The notes below the pieces were generated by a model that searched no databases, had not been told where the DNA came from, and saw only the letters and a list, made by a program, of their open reading frames with translations. DNA of 64,000 bases from Fulvivirga ligni (GTDB taxonomy: Bacteria; Bacteroidota; Bacteroidia; Cytophagales; Cyclobacteriaceae), in contig NZ_CP089979.1 of NCBI RefSeq assembly GCF_021389935.1, positions 5,127,001-5,191,000 of the forward strand. The letters run 5' to 3'. A program made the translations under genes and the position numbers. Shown one piece after another: positions 54,277 through 63,150 of the stretch. Positions within the stretch are counted from its first letter, which is position 1. Each line of letters begins with the position of its first letter.

Positions 54277-55178
54277 TTACCTCAGCAAATGCTGAAATGC
54301 GCCAACTATTTCAGGGTATTTAAACTGAAAGCCTGCATCCTCCAGTCTTTTCGGGTACACGTATCTGCTTTTCAATATTAGCTCTGGTTCAGTTTGCATG
54401 ATGAAGGCTCCCAGGTAAACCATCCAGGTAGGCATGGAGATACCGAATGGCACTCCTAGTCGCCTTCGCAGCTGCTTCATAAACTCTTTATTAGGTAAAG
54501 GCTCAGGTGCAGTGATATTAAAGTTGCCTGAAAGGTCATTATGGGCAATTAAAAACAAAACCGCCCTTGCAAAATCCTGCTCATGCAACCAGCTAAACCA
54601 TTGATTACCTGATCCTTGAGATCCTCCTAAACCCATCTTGCTTAGATTTAGTAAACTAGGTAATGCCCCACTCTCTTTCCCCAATACCAAACTAGTTCTT
54701 ATGGCTATTTGCCGTGTGGATGGTAGCTGGAAAGAGTAAAATACTTGTCCCAACTTTTACATACATCCATGGAAAAATCGTCGCCAATATCTCCATTATA
54801 CTCATCCATCATTTTATCCTCACTATGCTGATAGATGGTGGCCGATGAGGCATTGATCCAAACGGCAGGAGGATGCTCACAGTTGAGAATGGCTTCTCCT
54901 AAAACTGCAGTAGATTTTAATCGCGTTTCATAAATAAGCCGCTTATTCTTTTCAGTATATCTACAATCCACTGATTTTCCATTGAGATTGATGAGCACAT
55001 CTGCCCCATCTAATTCATGATACCATTGATCCAGGTCATGAGCATTCCAGGTGGCGTAACGTACATTTTCATGAGAAGATCTATGATTTCTGGTGAGAAT
55101 CACCACCTCATCATTTTTAAAATAAGGCAAGAGTGTACCACCCAGGAAACCAGTGCCTCCTGCAATTACTATTTTCAT
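54277..55178 (-). pseudogene. TIGR01777-family NAD(P)-dependent epimerase, split by a one-base frameshift
   Basis: The N-terminal half (55178 to 54705) begins MKIVIAGGTGFLGGTLLPYF, a Rossmann start, and has INLNGKSVDCRYTEKNKRLI and NASSATIYQHSEDKMMDEY. It runs out of frame after VCKSWDK. The C-terminal half resumes in the next frame as VFYSFQLPSTRQIAIRTSLVLG and ends with the DUF1731 tail (MPTWMVYLGAFIMQTEPELILKSRYVYPKRLEDAGFQFKYP). Adding one base near 54734 restores a normal protein of about 300 residues. Family members (YfcH-like, also plant cell-division inhibitor SulA-like proteins) have no settled function. Either a recent pseudogene or a base error. Confidence 0.8.
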
Positions 55179-55189
55179 AATTAAAAGCT

Positions 55190-55999
55190 TTATAAAATGA
55201 TAAGAAGAATGGTAAGTCTATACACCAACCAGGTAACGGTTAGGTAAAAGGGAAGCTTTAGAAGTTTCACCCGCCGTGAATGTTCCCAAACCATAAACCC
55301 AACTACCAATAGAAAGTAGCCCAAATAAAAGATTCCTGGTCCGGTAAAAATGCCTGCAATTAGTGATGGCAAGAGCATTAATGCTCCAATTATGGAGACT
55401 GTCATCATATTTCCCAGATATTCAAGCACCTTGTCTTTGACAAACAAGGCCATGATCACTCCTTGAAAAACCAGCTGACCTCCACAGATTAAAAACTCTC
55501 TTATAACATTAGTCTCCGGAACAAATGATGTTAATAATTGGCCATAGCCAACAAGCACGAGAGAAGTGAACAACCAGGCAAGCATGATGTAAGCCACTCG
55601 GTAACTTCTGTTAAAAGTGGGAGCGCAACTGCACTGTGCATATGCCTGATTAGCAGCTATGACTTTTCTATTATAAGAAATGAAAAAGTAACAATGCTGC
55701 ATAAAATACCTGACCATTCGGTTCTGCAAACATCTTGACACCCAACCATACCGATGGCCTATTACTTTCACCAGGCTATCTAAACCGTAGGTGACGGAGT
55801 GATCTGTTCTATTGATCAGCGCAATTTCATTTCGAGCCCTCTCCCAGTTTACACTGGGAAATTCTGCTTTGTCCACCTCACCATAGGCCATTCTTCCTTT
55901 TTGATCAAGCAGGCCTTGCGCCACAAACGATCTGGTATAGATGTTACACATCGGGCATTCATCATCATAAACAATGGTATGATCTTTTAGCGTTTCCAT
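55190..55999 (-). CDS. DCC-type (DUF393) thiol-disulfide protein with membrane domain
   Basis: This 269-residue protein begins with the DCC/DUF393 domain (TIVYDDECPMCNIYTRSFVAQG, with the CPMC pair near residues 15-18 of the chosen start, and YGLDSLVKVIGHRYGW). About five hydrophobic helices follow. The ATG at 55999 (METLKDH) is preferred. DCC proteins have a thioredoxin-like CxxC and are suspected redox enzymes. It lies in the operon between a small membrane protein (18-bp gap) and the epimerase (11-bp gap), under the GbsR-type regulator. Confidence 0.8.
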   Translation of the reverse strand: METLKDHTIVYDDECPMCNIYTRSFVAQGLLDQKGRMAYGEVDKAEFPSVNWERARNEIALINRTDHSVTYGLDSLVKVIGHRYGWVSRCLQNRMVRYFMQHCYFFISYNRKVIAANQAYAQCSCAPTFNRSYRVAYIMLAWLFTSLVLVGYGQLLTSFVPETNVIREFLICGGQLVFQGVIMALFVKDKVLEYLGNMMTVSIIGALMLLPSLIAGIFTGPGIFYLGYFLLVVGFMVWEHSRRVKLLKLPFYLTVTWLVYRLTILLIIL

Positions 56000-56017
56000 T
56001 TTCCTCAACTTTAATAA

Positions 56018-56374
56018 TTAAGCGTTAGGTTGAAGCGCTCTTTTTCTGAGTCTGAAGAAAACAAAGAGGTTGAAAAAATGCATTACGCCTAAGATCAGAA
56101 TGATGGCTCCTAGTTTCATGCTCAGTTTTTCTATTACAGCCTGAGTAGTGTCAATATCACCAATTATTCGGAGTGTAAATACAGCATAGCCCACATTAAT
56201 GAGGTAAAATCCTACCACCAGTAACTTGTTTACGCTATCGGCCAGCACCTCATTACCATGAAAAATATCTACCAGAAAAACTCTTCCATTGTTAAATAAA
56301 GTTCTAGCTACCCATATAGTAAGTATGATGGTAATAGGAAGATAAAGCGCGTAAGTAAGAATGACATAATTCAT
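56018..56374 (-). CDS. Three-helix membrane protein of unknown function
   Basis: This 118-residue protein has three hydrophobic segments (YVILTYALYLPITIILTIWVA, VNKLLVVGFYLINVGYAVFTL, KLGAIILILGVMHFFNLFVFF) and a basic C-terminus (RLRKRALQPN). No family is recognised. It is the first gene after the second GbsR-type operator and probably starts the operon with the DCC protein. Confidence 0.7.
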   Translation of the reverse strand: MNYVILTYALYLPITIILTIWVARTLFNNGRVFLVDIFHGNEVLADSVNKLLVVGFYLINVGYAVFTLRIIGDIDTTQAVIEKLSMKLGAIILILGVMHFFNLFVFFRLRKRALQPNA

Positions 56375-56418
56375 AATATTAAAATTTAGAGTTTACAATA
56401 TTTTCATAACATTCATTA

Positions 56419-56438
56419 TTTTCAATAATTATTGAAAA
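56419..56438. promoter_or_regulatory. Operator for the GbsR-type regulator, target copy
   Basis: TTTTCAATAATTATTGAAAA is a perfect 20-bp palindrome, 45-64 bp upstream of the membrane-protein ATG. Its core, TTTCAA-N6-TTGAAA, is identical to the site at the regulator's own promoter. Confidence 0.75.
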
Positions 56439-56456
56439 TTAAAAGCAAATAAAAAA

Positions 56457-56951
56457 CTACAGTTTAAGTAGTAATTTATAAAACCAGTTTTTATCTGATT
56501 GGGTGAACTTGTCAATCATACCATCAACCTTTAAAGAAAAGTCCTGGAGATCTGACGTCACCTTTTTAAATTCCTCAATTTCTTCATCCTTACCCTCTAC
56601 TGATTGCACCTGATGCAATACTTTTAATATGGGCTCAATTTCTCTCTTTCTTCTTTCACGGCTCACTTGGCGAGCTAGTTCCCAGATGTCTTTACCTGCC
56701 ACGAAGAATTCTTTCCTCTGCCCTACTTTGAACTCCTTCTGCACAATACCCCAATCCATCAAAGCCCTGATGTTCATATTAGCATTACCTCTGGAAATCT
56801 GAAGTTCCTCCATAATTTGCTCCGTGCTCAGAGCCTCTGTAGATATGATGAGTAAAGCATGAATCTGAGCCATAGCCTTGTTTATGCCCCAGCTCGAACC
56901 TAGTGTACCCCAGGCCTGAATGAATTTATGTTTTGCCTCATCGTATTGCAT
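56457..56951 (-). CDS. GbsR/MarR-family transcriptional regulator
   Basis: This 164-residue protein has a winged helix-turn-helix: IHALLIISTEALSTEQIMEELQISRGNANMNIRALMDWGIVQKEFKVGQRKEFFVAG (residues about 28-84). A helical C-terminal dimerisation region follows. The N-terminus FIQAWGTLGSSWGINKAMAQ is typical of GbsR-type members. It is likely a repressor of itself and of the following cluster. Its promoter has TTG-N19-TACATTTG with the TTG inside a palindrome, and the -7 box ends four bases before the ATG, so the mRNA is probably leaderless. Confidence 0.92.
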   Translation of the reverse strand: MQYDEAKHKFIQAWGTLGSSWGINKAMAQIHALLIISTEALSTEQIMEELQISRGNANMNIRALMDWGIVQKEFKVGQRKEFFVAGKDIWELARQVSRERRKREIEPILKVLHQVQSVEGKDEEIEEFKKVTSDLQDFSLKVDGMIDKFTQSDKNWFYKLLLKL

Positions 56952-56955
56952 GGTT

Positions 56956-56985
56956 CAAATGTAGAACAAGTTTCTAAACTTTCAA
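56956..56985 (-). promoter_or_regulatory. Promoter of the GbsR-type regulator
   Basis: Minus strand TTG (56983-56985), 19-bp spacer, TACATTTG (56956-56963): an exact match to the Bacteroidota consensus. Four bases separate it from the ATG. Confidence 0.8.
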
Positions 56986-57001
56986 AAATAATTGAAAGTT
57001 T
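56976..57001. promoter_or_regulatory. Operator for the GbsR-type regulator, autoregulatory copy
   Basis: AAACTTTCAA-N6-TTGAAAGTTT, perfect 10-bp arms, containing TTTCAA-N6-TTGAAA. It covers the -33 box of the regulator promoter, so binding would block RNA polymerase. Confidence 0.8.
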
Positions 57002-57081
57002 ATTTTTTAGCTATCTATGAAAAGAGTCTATATGATGGCTAAGAACCATCGGATAGACTCCTAATTATCAATGAATTACAC

Positions 57082-58350
57082 TTAGATTAAATCTATCGGT
57101 GCTGGGCTTAGGGAGATTATGAATATGATGAGCGCCAGCCAGCCTAAAACTTTACGTTTCATATCTAATGGCTCTTCTATTTGAGATTTTGGATGAACCA
57201 CACCGAGTACTCTACCGATAACCAGAACAAATAGCAACCAACCATGATAGCCCTGTACTTCCGGGTATAGGTATGCTATTAAGAACTGTACTGCAAAAAT
57301 GATCACGGCATACATCAAGGTATCTTTTGCACTTTTTCTTAATCCCTTCAATGCTACAAACAAGAAACCTATGTAAATGATAAAGGTCCATATGAAATCA
57401 GGAAATCCTAGTAAGCCCGTTTCATACAATGAACTATCCGTGGGTGATATTAGGCCTAAGCCCGCATAAAACAAGAAGCATACAAACATGATGGATGCTA
57501 CTATTTTGTGTTTTTTATAGCCTATTAAACCATAGAGTATATGCCCACCATCTAATTGACCTATAGGCATAAGGTTAAGGGCGGTGAATATAAGGGCGAG
57601 AAAACCTGCCAGCAAAATAGGATAATGCATTAGCTCACGGCTGTTGGGCACCTTGGCAGGATCATCTACTAGCACTTTCTCCATAGCCGAAAACAAAAGC
57701 GGTTTGGTAATATAGATATTGGGGTATTCTGGATATGGCTCAAAGGCCTTATACTTCCATTCTCCCTCTTTATTTTCGCTAATAAATCTTAATGAATCAG
57801 CCTCGCGCCTCACTGTCATATAATTTATAGAATCCTGAGCTCGCTGAAACTCATAGGTATAAACATGATCAGCATAATTCTCTCCAAATTGTTCATACTC
57901 AGGATGTATTTTGAAAATGTATTCAGGCTCCGGCAAATTCACAAAACCATAGGTAAGCACACAGAGGGCAATTATAAAGCCGGCGAGCGGTCCTGCTATG
58001 CCTATGTCAAATTGAATTTTCTTAGATTTAACATGTTCTTTTAATCTTATAACAGCCCCCATAGTTCCTATAAGTAGCTCCATCGGTGGCAATGGAATAT
58101 AATAAGGAAGTGAGCTTTTTACTTTATGATATCTGGCAGTGAAATAATGTCCAAACTCATGAAAGGTTAAAAACAACAGAAATGGAATGGAGTAATTAAG
58201 ACCTTCTCTAAAATCAGCCCAGGAATAGGGTGTCCATGGCCATAAATTACCATGCACCCACCAGCCACCGGCCAATGTAGTGGTAAAGAATGTAACTATA
58301 AAAAGTAAGGCTTGTATGAAATACGTTTTGCTATTGTTCTCCTTCATCAA
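57082..58350 (-). CDS. Site-2 protease-family (M50) membrane metallopeptidase
   Basis: This 422-residue protein has about eight hydrophobic segments. The zinc site is LTFHEFGHYFTARYH (HExxH), and the third ligand lies in the C-terminal NLMPIGQLDGGHILYGL motif. Between them is a soluble insert (residues about 145-240). S2P proteases cut membrane-embedded substrates, often anti-sigma factors or signal peptide remnants; the substrate is unknown. It overlaps the upstream HAD gene by 20 bp, so the two are co-transcribed. Confidence 0.9.
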   Translation of the reverse strand: MMKENNSKTYFIQALLFIVTFFTTTLAGGWWVHGNLWPWTPYSWADFREGLNYSIPFLLFLTFHEFGHYFTARYHKVKSSLPYYIPLPPMELLIGTMGAVIRLKEHVKSKKIQFDIGIAGPLAGFIIALCVLTYGFVNLPEPEYIFKIHPEYEQFGENYADHVYTYEFQRAQDSINYMTVRREADSLRFISENKEGEWKYKAFEPYPEYPNIYITKPLLFSAMEKVLVDDPAKVPNSRELMHYPILLAGFLALIFTALNLMPIGQLDGGHILYGLIGYKKHKIVASIMFVCFLFYAGLGLISPTDSSLYETGLLGFPDFIWTFIIYIGFLFVALKGLRKSAKDTLMYAVIIFAVQFLIAYLYPEVQGYHGWLLFVLVIGRVLGVVHPKSQIEEPLDMKRKVLGWLALIIFIISLSPAPIDLI

Positions 58351-58990
58351 AAAACTCCTTTAGGGTATGATCACCCGTAACGTGCAATGTTTGAATGCCT
58401 AAGTTACCTGCTCCTGCTATATTATCAGCATTATCATCGATAAATAAAGTTTCTTCTGCTACCAAGCCCTGTTCTTCAAGTACCTGCTCGTAGATCTCAG
58501 CATCAGGCTTGCGCTTATTCATATGATGAGAATAGTAAGCATGATCAAAGTAATCTTCTATAGAGCACTTATTTTGGGAACTGGCAATTTCTGTGAAGCA
58601 CCTCAAATGAATTTCATTGGTGTTACTCAATAAAAAGAGCCTATAATCCTTTCTCAACCTTTTTAATAGCTCCAGGCGCTCCTGCGGTATATCCAACAGC
58701 ATGGCGTTCCAGGCTTTTTCCAGATTTTTAACATCATCATGGCCAGTAATTTCTTTTAGGTAAGCATGAAACTCCTCATCAGTAGTGAGGCCTTTTTCAT
58801 ATAATTTAAATGGCTCATCATTTAAATATTTATCTAAAATTTCATCCTCAGAAATGCCTGCTAATTTGGCAAATTCGACCACTGTGTAGTCTGGCCTGAG
58901 GTTAATGATTACCCCACCCAGATCAAAGATGATATTCTTTATATTTTCCTTTTTCAAAATTTTTAAAATTGTTTGTGTAATTCTCAGCAA
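58331..58990 (-). CDS. HAD-superfamily hydrolase, subfamily IA
   Basis: This 219-residue protein has HAD motif I in KNIIFDLGGVIINL, a helical cap (TVVEFAKLAGISEDEILDKYL), motif II FLLSNTNEIHL, the motif III lysine in HMNKRKPDAEIYEQVLEE, and motif IV LFIDDNADNI. It is probably a small-molecule phosphatase; the substrate is unknown. An internal TTG (58945) would remove the first 15 residues and begin nearer the conserved core, so the start is open. Confidence 0.9.
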   Translation of the reverse strand: MLRITQTILKILKKENIKNIIFDLGGVIINLRPDYTVVEFAKLAGISEDEILDKYLNDEPFKLYEKGLTTDEEFHAYLKEITGHDDVKNLEKAWNAMLLDIPQERLELLKRLRKDYRLFLLSNTNEIHLRCFTEIASSQNKCSIEDYFDHAYYSHHMNKRKPDAEIYEQVLEEQGLVAEETLFIDDNADNIAGAGNLGIQTLHVTGDHTLKEFFDEGEQ

Positions 58991-59057
58991 ATATGTAACA
59001 TTGCACTCCCAATTTCAAACAGAATAACAGCGGATTTCGCTAAAAAGTATGTTTGAC

Positions 59058-59131
59058 GGGCCTATAGCTCAGCTGGTTAGAGCACTTGACTCATAATCAA
59101 GGGGTCCCTGGTTCGAGCCCAGGTGGGCCCA
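59058..59131 (+). tRNA. tRNA with CAU anticodon, probably tRNA-Ile2 (lysidine type)
   Basis: A complete 74-nt cloverleaf: acceptor GGGCCTA/TGGGCCC with A73, D-arm GCTC...GAGC, anticodon stem CTTGA/TCAAG with loop CTCATAA (anticodon at 59092-59094), and T-arm CCTGG-TTCGAGC-CCAGG. CCA is not encoded. The anticodon fits Met or Ile2. C4-G69 and C5-G68 in the acceptor are the pairs recognised by lysidine synthetase in E. coli tRNA-Ile2 and differ from elongator Met, so Ile2 is favoured but not proven. Confidence 0.92.
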
Positions 59132-59133
59132 CG

Positions 59134-59167
59134 AAAAAAGCCTCTAGAAATTTCTAGAGGCTTTTTT
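59134..59167. terminator. Terminator after the tRNA gene
   Basis: A 34-bp perfect palindrome running from the A-run through GCCTCTAGAAA and its complement to a T-run. It works on both strands. Confidence 0.92.
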
Positions 59168-59197
59168 ATTTTATAACCAGCACCTTCATACCTTAAA

Positions 59198-59800
59198 TCA
59201 AGCTTCATTTATATCTGAATCAGTTTCTCCACTATGCTTTTCTAATGATTTTAATACTCGTTTATAAGCCAAAGTAAAGCAAATGACAAACATGACCAGG
59301 TAGCTATAATCAAAATTGTCGAAAAAGCTAATTAACATCTTTCCTATCGTTATTTTTTCCTTGTCCCTTTCAAGGTAAGTAACACCATCTGTGGCCGAGT
59401 TTAAAATAGCCACCATACTAGCCTCTGACAGCGTACGTACGTCGCGCACCTCATAGGCCTTTAATATCAATTTCATGAAGGTAAACCGGCTTACCTTTTT
59501 AATCATTTCGCGAGCCTCCTTAAATTTACCCTGCTTTATATAGAGCCGTGCCGTCAGCATTTCACAGTAAGCATTATTAGGGTAAGAATCATCGTTGGCC
59601 AGATAATCCTTGATCATTTTATTGGCCCTGGTAAACTCTCCCGCATTAATAGCACTTTCTATTAATGCATAATCCTGCACGGCATAAGGTCCATCCTGAT
59701 CGGAGAAATTGTCATACACCACTATTAATGAAGAGAAGACTAATAAGACTAACAATACAATGGCTAATGCTATGGGAATGGCTTTTAGTTCTGGAGACAT
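59198..59800 (-). CDS. Membrane protein with TPR-like helices, unknown function
   Basis: This 200-residue protein has one N-terminal membrane helix (AIPIALAIVLLVLLVFSSLIVVY) and one near the C-terminus (YSYLVMFVICFTLAYKRVL). Between them are helical repeats of TPR character (NAGEFTRANKMIKDYLANDD, AYCEMLTARLYIKQGKFKEAREMIKKV). No family is recognised. It precedes nothing on the same strand and follows the esterase gene by 25 bp, so they may be co-transcribed. Confidence 0.65.
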   Translation of the reverse strand: MSPELKAIPIALAIVLLVLLVFSSLIVVYDNFSDQDGPYAVQDYALIESAINAGEFTRANKMIKDYLANDDSYPNNAYCEMLTARLYIKQGKFKEAREMIKKVSRFTFMKLILKAYEVRDVRTLSEASMVAILNSATDGVTYLERDKEKITIGKMLISFFDNFDYSYLVMFVICFTLAYKRVLKSLEKHSGETDSDINEA

Positions 59801-59825
59801 CTCTTAATGATTATATCAGCAATTA

Positions 59826-60734
59826 TTATTTATCTCTAAAAAGGAAACGTAGGCCTCTCTGAAAACAGACAGCCGGAGCAGACATGTGCGTTTCACCCTC
59901 TAGCACCACAGCCTTACTCTTAAAGCTTGAATAATTTCGACTTTTCAGAATACTATTCAGCTCCAGCATGTTCCTTACCATTCCTGCATTCACCTCCTCC
60001 TCCAGTTCACCGGCCGACATAAACACATGAGCAACCAGATCTTTATGACTCTCAGAATATGCTTTTTCAGTTTTAAGAATCACCTTGTCATCATACCAGA
60101 TAGAGGCACTGCCTAGCATATAATTCTGAAACAATTCGGGTTTCTTTAGCAAAGCGTAAAATCCAAACAGCCCTCCCAGGGAGAAACCTGTATAAGTACG
60201 ATCAGTACTTTTCGCTTTGTATTCTTTTTCAATAAATGGAAAAAGCTCCGAATCCAGAAACTTCAGAAAATCATCAGCTCTGCCTGATTTTATATTGTCG
60301 ATGCCAAAACTTGCATCCAGTTGAGCATTATTTGTAGATGTGAAATCACGCATGCGCCAGGCTAGCCATTTGCCCCATCTTTCATCATCGGTGGCATAGT
60401 TACTAATCGGGTACCCAATGCCCACTATGATAGTTTCGGGCATCTCCCCACCCCACTGCAGGTTGCGCGTCATATCTGCCAACATACCGAAGTAGGTATT
60501 AGCATCAGTAATATACAGGACCGGATAGGTGGTATCACTTTCAGCATAACCATCTGGCAATGAAATATATAATTCATACTCCTGCTGGTTGACTTTAGAC
60601 GTTAACTGCCTTTGCTGGGAATTAACCATTGCTGCAGGCGGATAATTAGCCTGTTGAGCCACGCTGAGCAGGGGACTGAACAATAAAAAGAGAATAGCTG
60701 AAGCTATGTTTTTAAGATTGACTGAGCGTTTCAT
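59826..60734 (-). CDS. Secreted alpha/beta-hydrolase, esterase D / Fes-IroE-like
   Basis: This 302-residue protein has a signal peptide (MKRSVNLKNIASAILFLLFSPLLSVA) and a putative esterase domain. Visible are YPVLYITDANTYFG, the oxyanion region IIVGIGYPISNYATDDER, the nucleophile elbow YTGFSLGGLFGFYAL (Ser in GFSLG) and the catalytic His in EGETHMSAPA. Relatives hydrolyse ferric-enterobactin-type siderophores or other esters; the substrate is not clear since no siderophore genes are near. The ATG at 60734 is used because it begins the signal peptide. Confidence 0.87.
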   Translation of the reverse strand: MKRSVNLKNIASAILFLLFSPLLSVAQQANYPPAAMVNSQQRQLTSKVNQQEYELYISLPDGYAESDTTYPVLYITDANTYFGMLADMTRNLQWGGEMPETIIVGIGYPISNYATDDERWGKWLAWRMRDFTSTNNAQLDASFGIDNIKSGRADDFLKFLDSELFPFIEKEYKAKSTDRTYTGFSLGGLFGFYALLKKPELFQNYMLGSASIWYDDKVILKTEKAYSESHKDLVAHVFMSAGELEEEVNAGMVRNMLELNSILKSRNYSSFKSKAVVLEGETHMSAPAVCFQRGLRFLFRDK

Positions 60735-60818
60735 AACTGGAGGTTTAGCATAAGTAATATAATGATTCAAAATCTGTAAATCACCATATCATAGAGCGAG
60801 ATTGCCTCAAAAAACTTC

Positions 60819-62960
60819 CTACAGTATCAACAATCCCTGCTCTCTCAGCTCATCTCCTATCTCAGAATCCAGTAATGATGCCAACTCGCCCAGTTGATCT
60901 ACTGTTTTCAACGCATTGCCCACAGCGACCTGCTGCAACAGCTCCTGGACCAGCATAGCCAATTCCTTATCCAAGTCTAAGACCACATCCTCCTTTTTAT
61001 GGGTAAATGTGACCAGACATGCTTTGCCTTTGAACTTGAAATCAGGCTGATCTCCAATCCATACTACTCTGCTGCGAGATTTAATCTCGCCATCCGGATC
61101 CTGGTTTACTTCCCGATAGATAAACTGCCTAGGAATGGTGGTCTTGGGAAGCTTAGCATCAAACCACTGATGCACAGGCACTTCAAAACCAATTCCGTGC
61201 ATATAATTGAAAAGCGATTTTCTTAGACCTTCACCAAAAACATCATGGTCAGCCCCGTCAGGATCATCATGATATAGATCGTTATTGGCAAAGCTACCCA
61301 TATCAGGGCCTACCTTTACAACTCCAAAGGCTTTAGGGTTGAGGCCAACCGGACTATGTGTCGTCATAGCGAAGCGATGCCAGAAGCCGGATTGTAAAAC
61401 CCCACTTTCAAAAAGCTGACGCACCATCTCAACGGAGTCTATAGTTTCCTGAGCTGTTTGCGTGGGGAAGCCGTACATTAAATAGGCATGCACCATAATA
61501 CCGGCGCTGGTGAAATGATTGGTTACTCTGGCCACCTGACCTACTGTAACACCCTTTTTGATCAGCTCCAGGAGCCTATCAGATGCTACCTCTAGCCCAC
61601 CGGACACTGCAATGCAGCCAGATGCCCTCAACAGCCTACATAAATCGGCTGTAAAGCTCTGCTCAAAACGAATATTTGTCCACCAGACTATGGTCAGGTT
61701 CCTGCGAAGTATCTCAAGGGCAAGATCTCTCATTAAGGCTGGTGGTGCTGCTTCGTCAACAAAGTGAAAGCCATTTTGACCGGTTTGCGCTATAATCTCT
61801 TCTATCCTATCGCATAGCAGGGCTGCGGTGAGCGGCTCATAGCGCTGTATGTAATCCAGTGAAATATCGCAGAAGGTGCATTTACCCCAATAGCATCCGT
61901 GAGCCAGTGTGAGCTTATTCCAGCGCCCATCACTCCACAGACGATGCATAGGGTTGGCTATTTCTATAACGGATAGATATTCATGAAGGCGCAAGTCTTG
62001 ATAATCAGGTGTACCCGTTTCACGCTGAGGCACATCTTTTTCGGTGCTTCCATTGAAATATTTCACCTCACCACCTTCACATTTGAAGGTTCTTTTGAGT
62101 TGATCAAGAGCCCTTTTACCATCCAGATATTCCAGCAAATGCTGAATGGGTGCTTCACCATCATCTAACAGTACGTAGTCAATGTAATCAAAAACCCGTG
62201 GTTCAGTGAGCGATCTTAATTCGGTATTAGCATATCCTCCGCCCAGCCAAAGTGCGATTTGAGGATACTGCTTTTTGATATATGCCCCACAGCGAAACGC
62301 AGCATATAAATTCCCTGGGAAAGGAACTGAAAAACCAATGTTAGTAGGCTCATATTCAGCAATATACGCATCCAGATGCTGATACATTAATTGATCTATA
62401 AGCCCTGCCGGCTGAGACAGAGCTTCCTGCATAGCATCAAACGAAGTGGCTGATCTCCCTAGCCGCTCAGCATAGCGACTAAACCCAAAGTGCGGGTCAA
62501 TGACTTCTTTGATATAATCTCCCAGATCCTCCAGGTATAGCGTGGCTAAATGCCTGGCTTTATCCCTTATACCCAAAGTACCAAATGCCCACTCCATATC
62601 TTCCAGCTGCTCAAAACGAGCTGCTTCCGGCAGATAATCTTCTTCTGCTATCAAATAAGCCAGTGTAGGATTTTTATCTTGCAAAAATGCAATGACAGCA
62701 TCTATGCTCTCCAAATAATGCTTTCGAAGCCTATAAATGCGCTCTGCATTTTCTGAGACCTCATCTTCATCAAAAGGTTGAGAGAAAATACTTTCCAGGC
62801 CTTTTCTGGAGAATAGCTCCAAGATAACATCCAGACCAAGATCGGCCTGATGAGCCTGAATATTGAGCGTATTAAGAAAACCCTTCAGGTAAGCTGTAGC
62901 CGGATATGGCGTATTGAGCTGAGTAAAGGGCGGCGTTATAAAAAGTACTTTCTGTGACAC
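60819..62960 (-). CDS. B12-binding-type radical SAM protein with CX4CX2C cluster motif
   Basis: This 713-residue protein starts with a Rossmann-like domain resembling the B12-binding fold (VLFITPPFTQLNTPYPATAYLKGFL, and later TNIGFSVPFPGNLYAAFRCG, LWLGGGYANTEL). A radical SAM domain follows. The cluster cysteines are C356, C361 and C364 in HGCYWGKCTFCDISL, spaced CX4CX2C rather than the usual CX3CX2C. Further core pieces are FHFVDEAAPPALM, GGLEVASDRLLELIKKGVT and YLMYGFPTQTAQETIDSV. The typical DxHxxG cobalamin motif is not seen. The reaction is unknown. Confidence 0.82.
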   Translation of the reverse strand: MSQKVLFITPPFTQLNTPYPATAYLKGFLNTLNIQAHQADLGLDVILELFSRKGLESIFSQPFDEDEVSENAERIYRLRKHYLESIDAVIAFLQDKNPTLAYLIAEEDYLPEAARFEQLEDMEWAFGTLGIRDKARHLATLYLEDLGDYIKEVIDPHFGFSRYAERLGRSATSFDAMQEALSQPAGLIDQLMYQHLDAYIAEYEPTNIGFSVPFPGNLYAAFRCGAYIKKQYPQIALWLGGGYANTELRSLTEPRVFDYIDYVLLDDGEAPIQHLLEYLDGKRALDQLKRTFKCEGGEVKYFNGSTEKDVPQRETGTPDYQDLRLHEYLSVIEIANPMHRLWSDGRWNKLTLAHGCYWGKCTFCDISLDYIQRYEPLTAALLCDRIEEIIAQTGQNGFHFVDEAAPPALMRDLALEILRRNLTIVWWTNIRFEQSFTADLCRLLRASGCIAVSGGLEVASDRLLELIKKGVTVGQVARVTNHFTSAGIMVHAYLMYGFPTQTAQETIDSVEMVRQLFESGVLQSGFWHRFAMTTHSPVGLNPKAFGVVKVGPDMGSFANNDLYHDDPDGADHDVFGEGLRKSLFNYMHGIGFEVPVHQWFDAKLPKTTIPRQFIYREVNQDPDGEIKSRSRVVWIGDQPDFKFKGKACLVTFTHKKEDVVLDLDKELAMLVQELLQQVAVGNALKTVDQLGELASLLDSEIGDELREQGLLIL

Positions 62961-63150
62961 TTACAATTCTTTAAGCAAAGGTAGGTGTTTCTGGTCGTTT
63001 GCTGTGGATATGAGAGGTATTATATTATTGTCTCCTTCGGATATGGGTAGAAAGTGTACAATGATTATAATGTGATAAAGAAATTATTACTTAAAGCGAT
63101 AGAAATGAGCTATTCAATACCGCGTCAGAGACACTCGCAATCATTACAAA

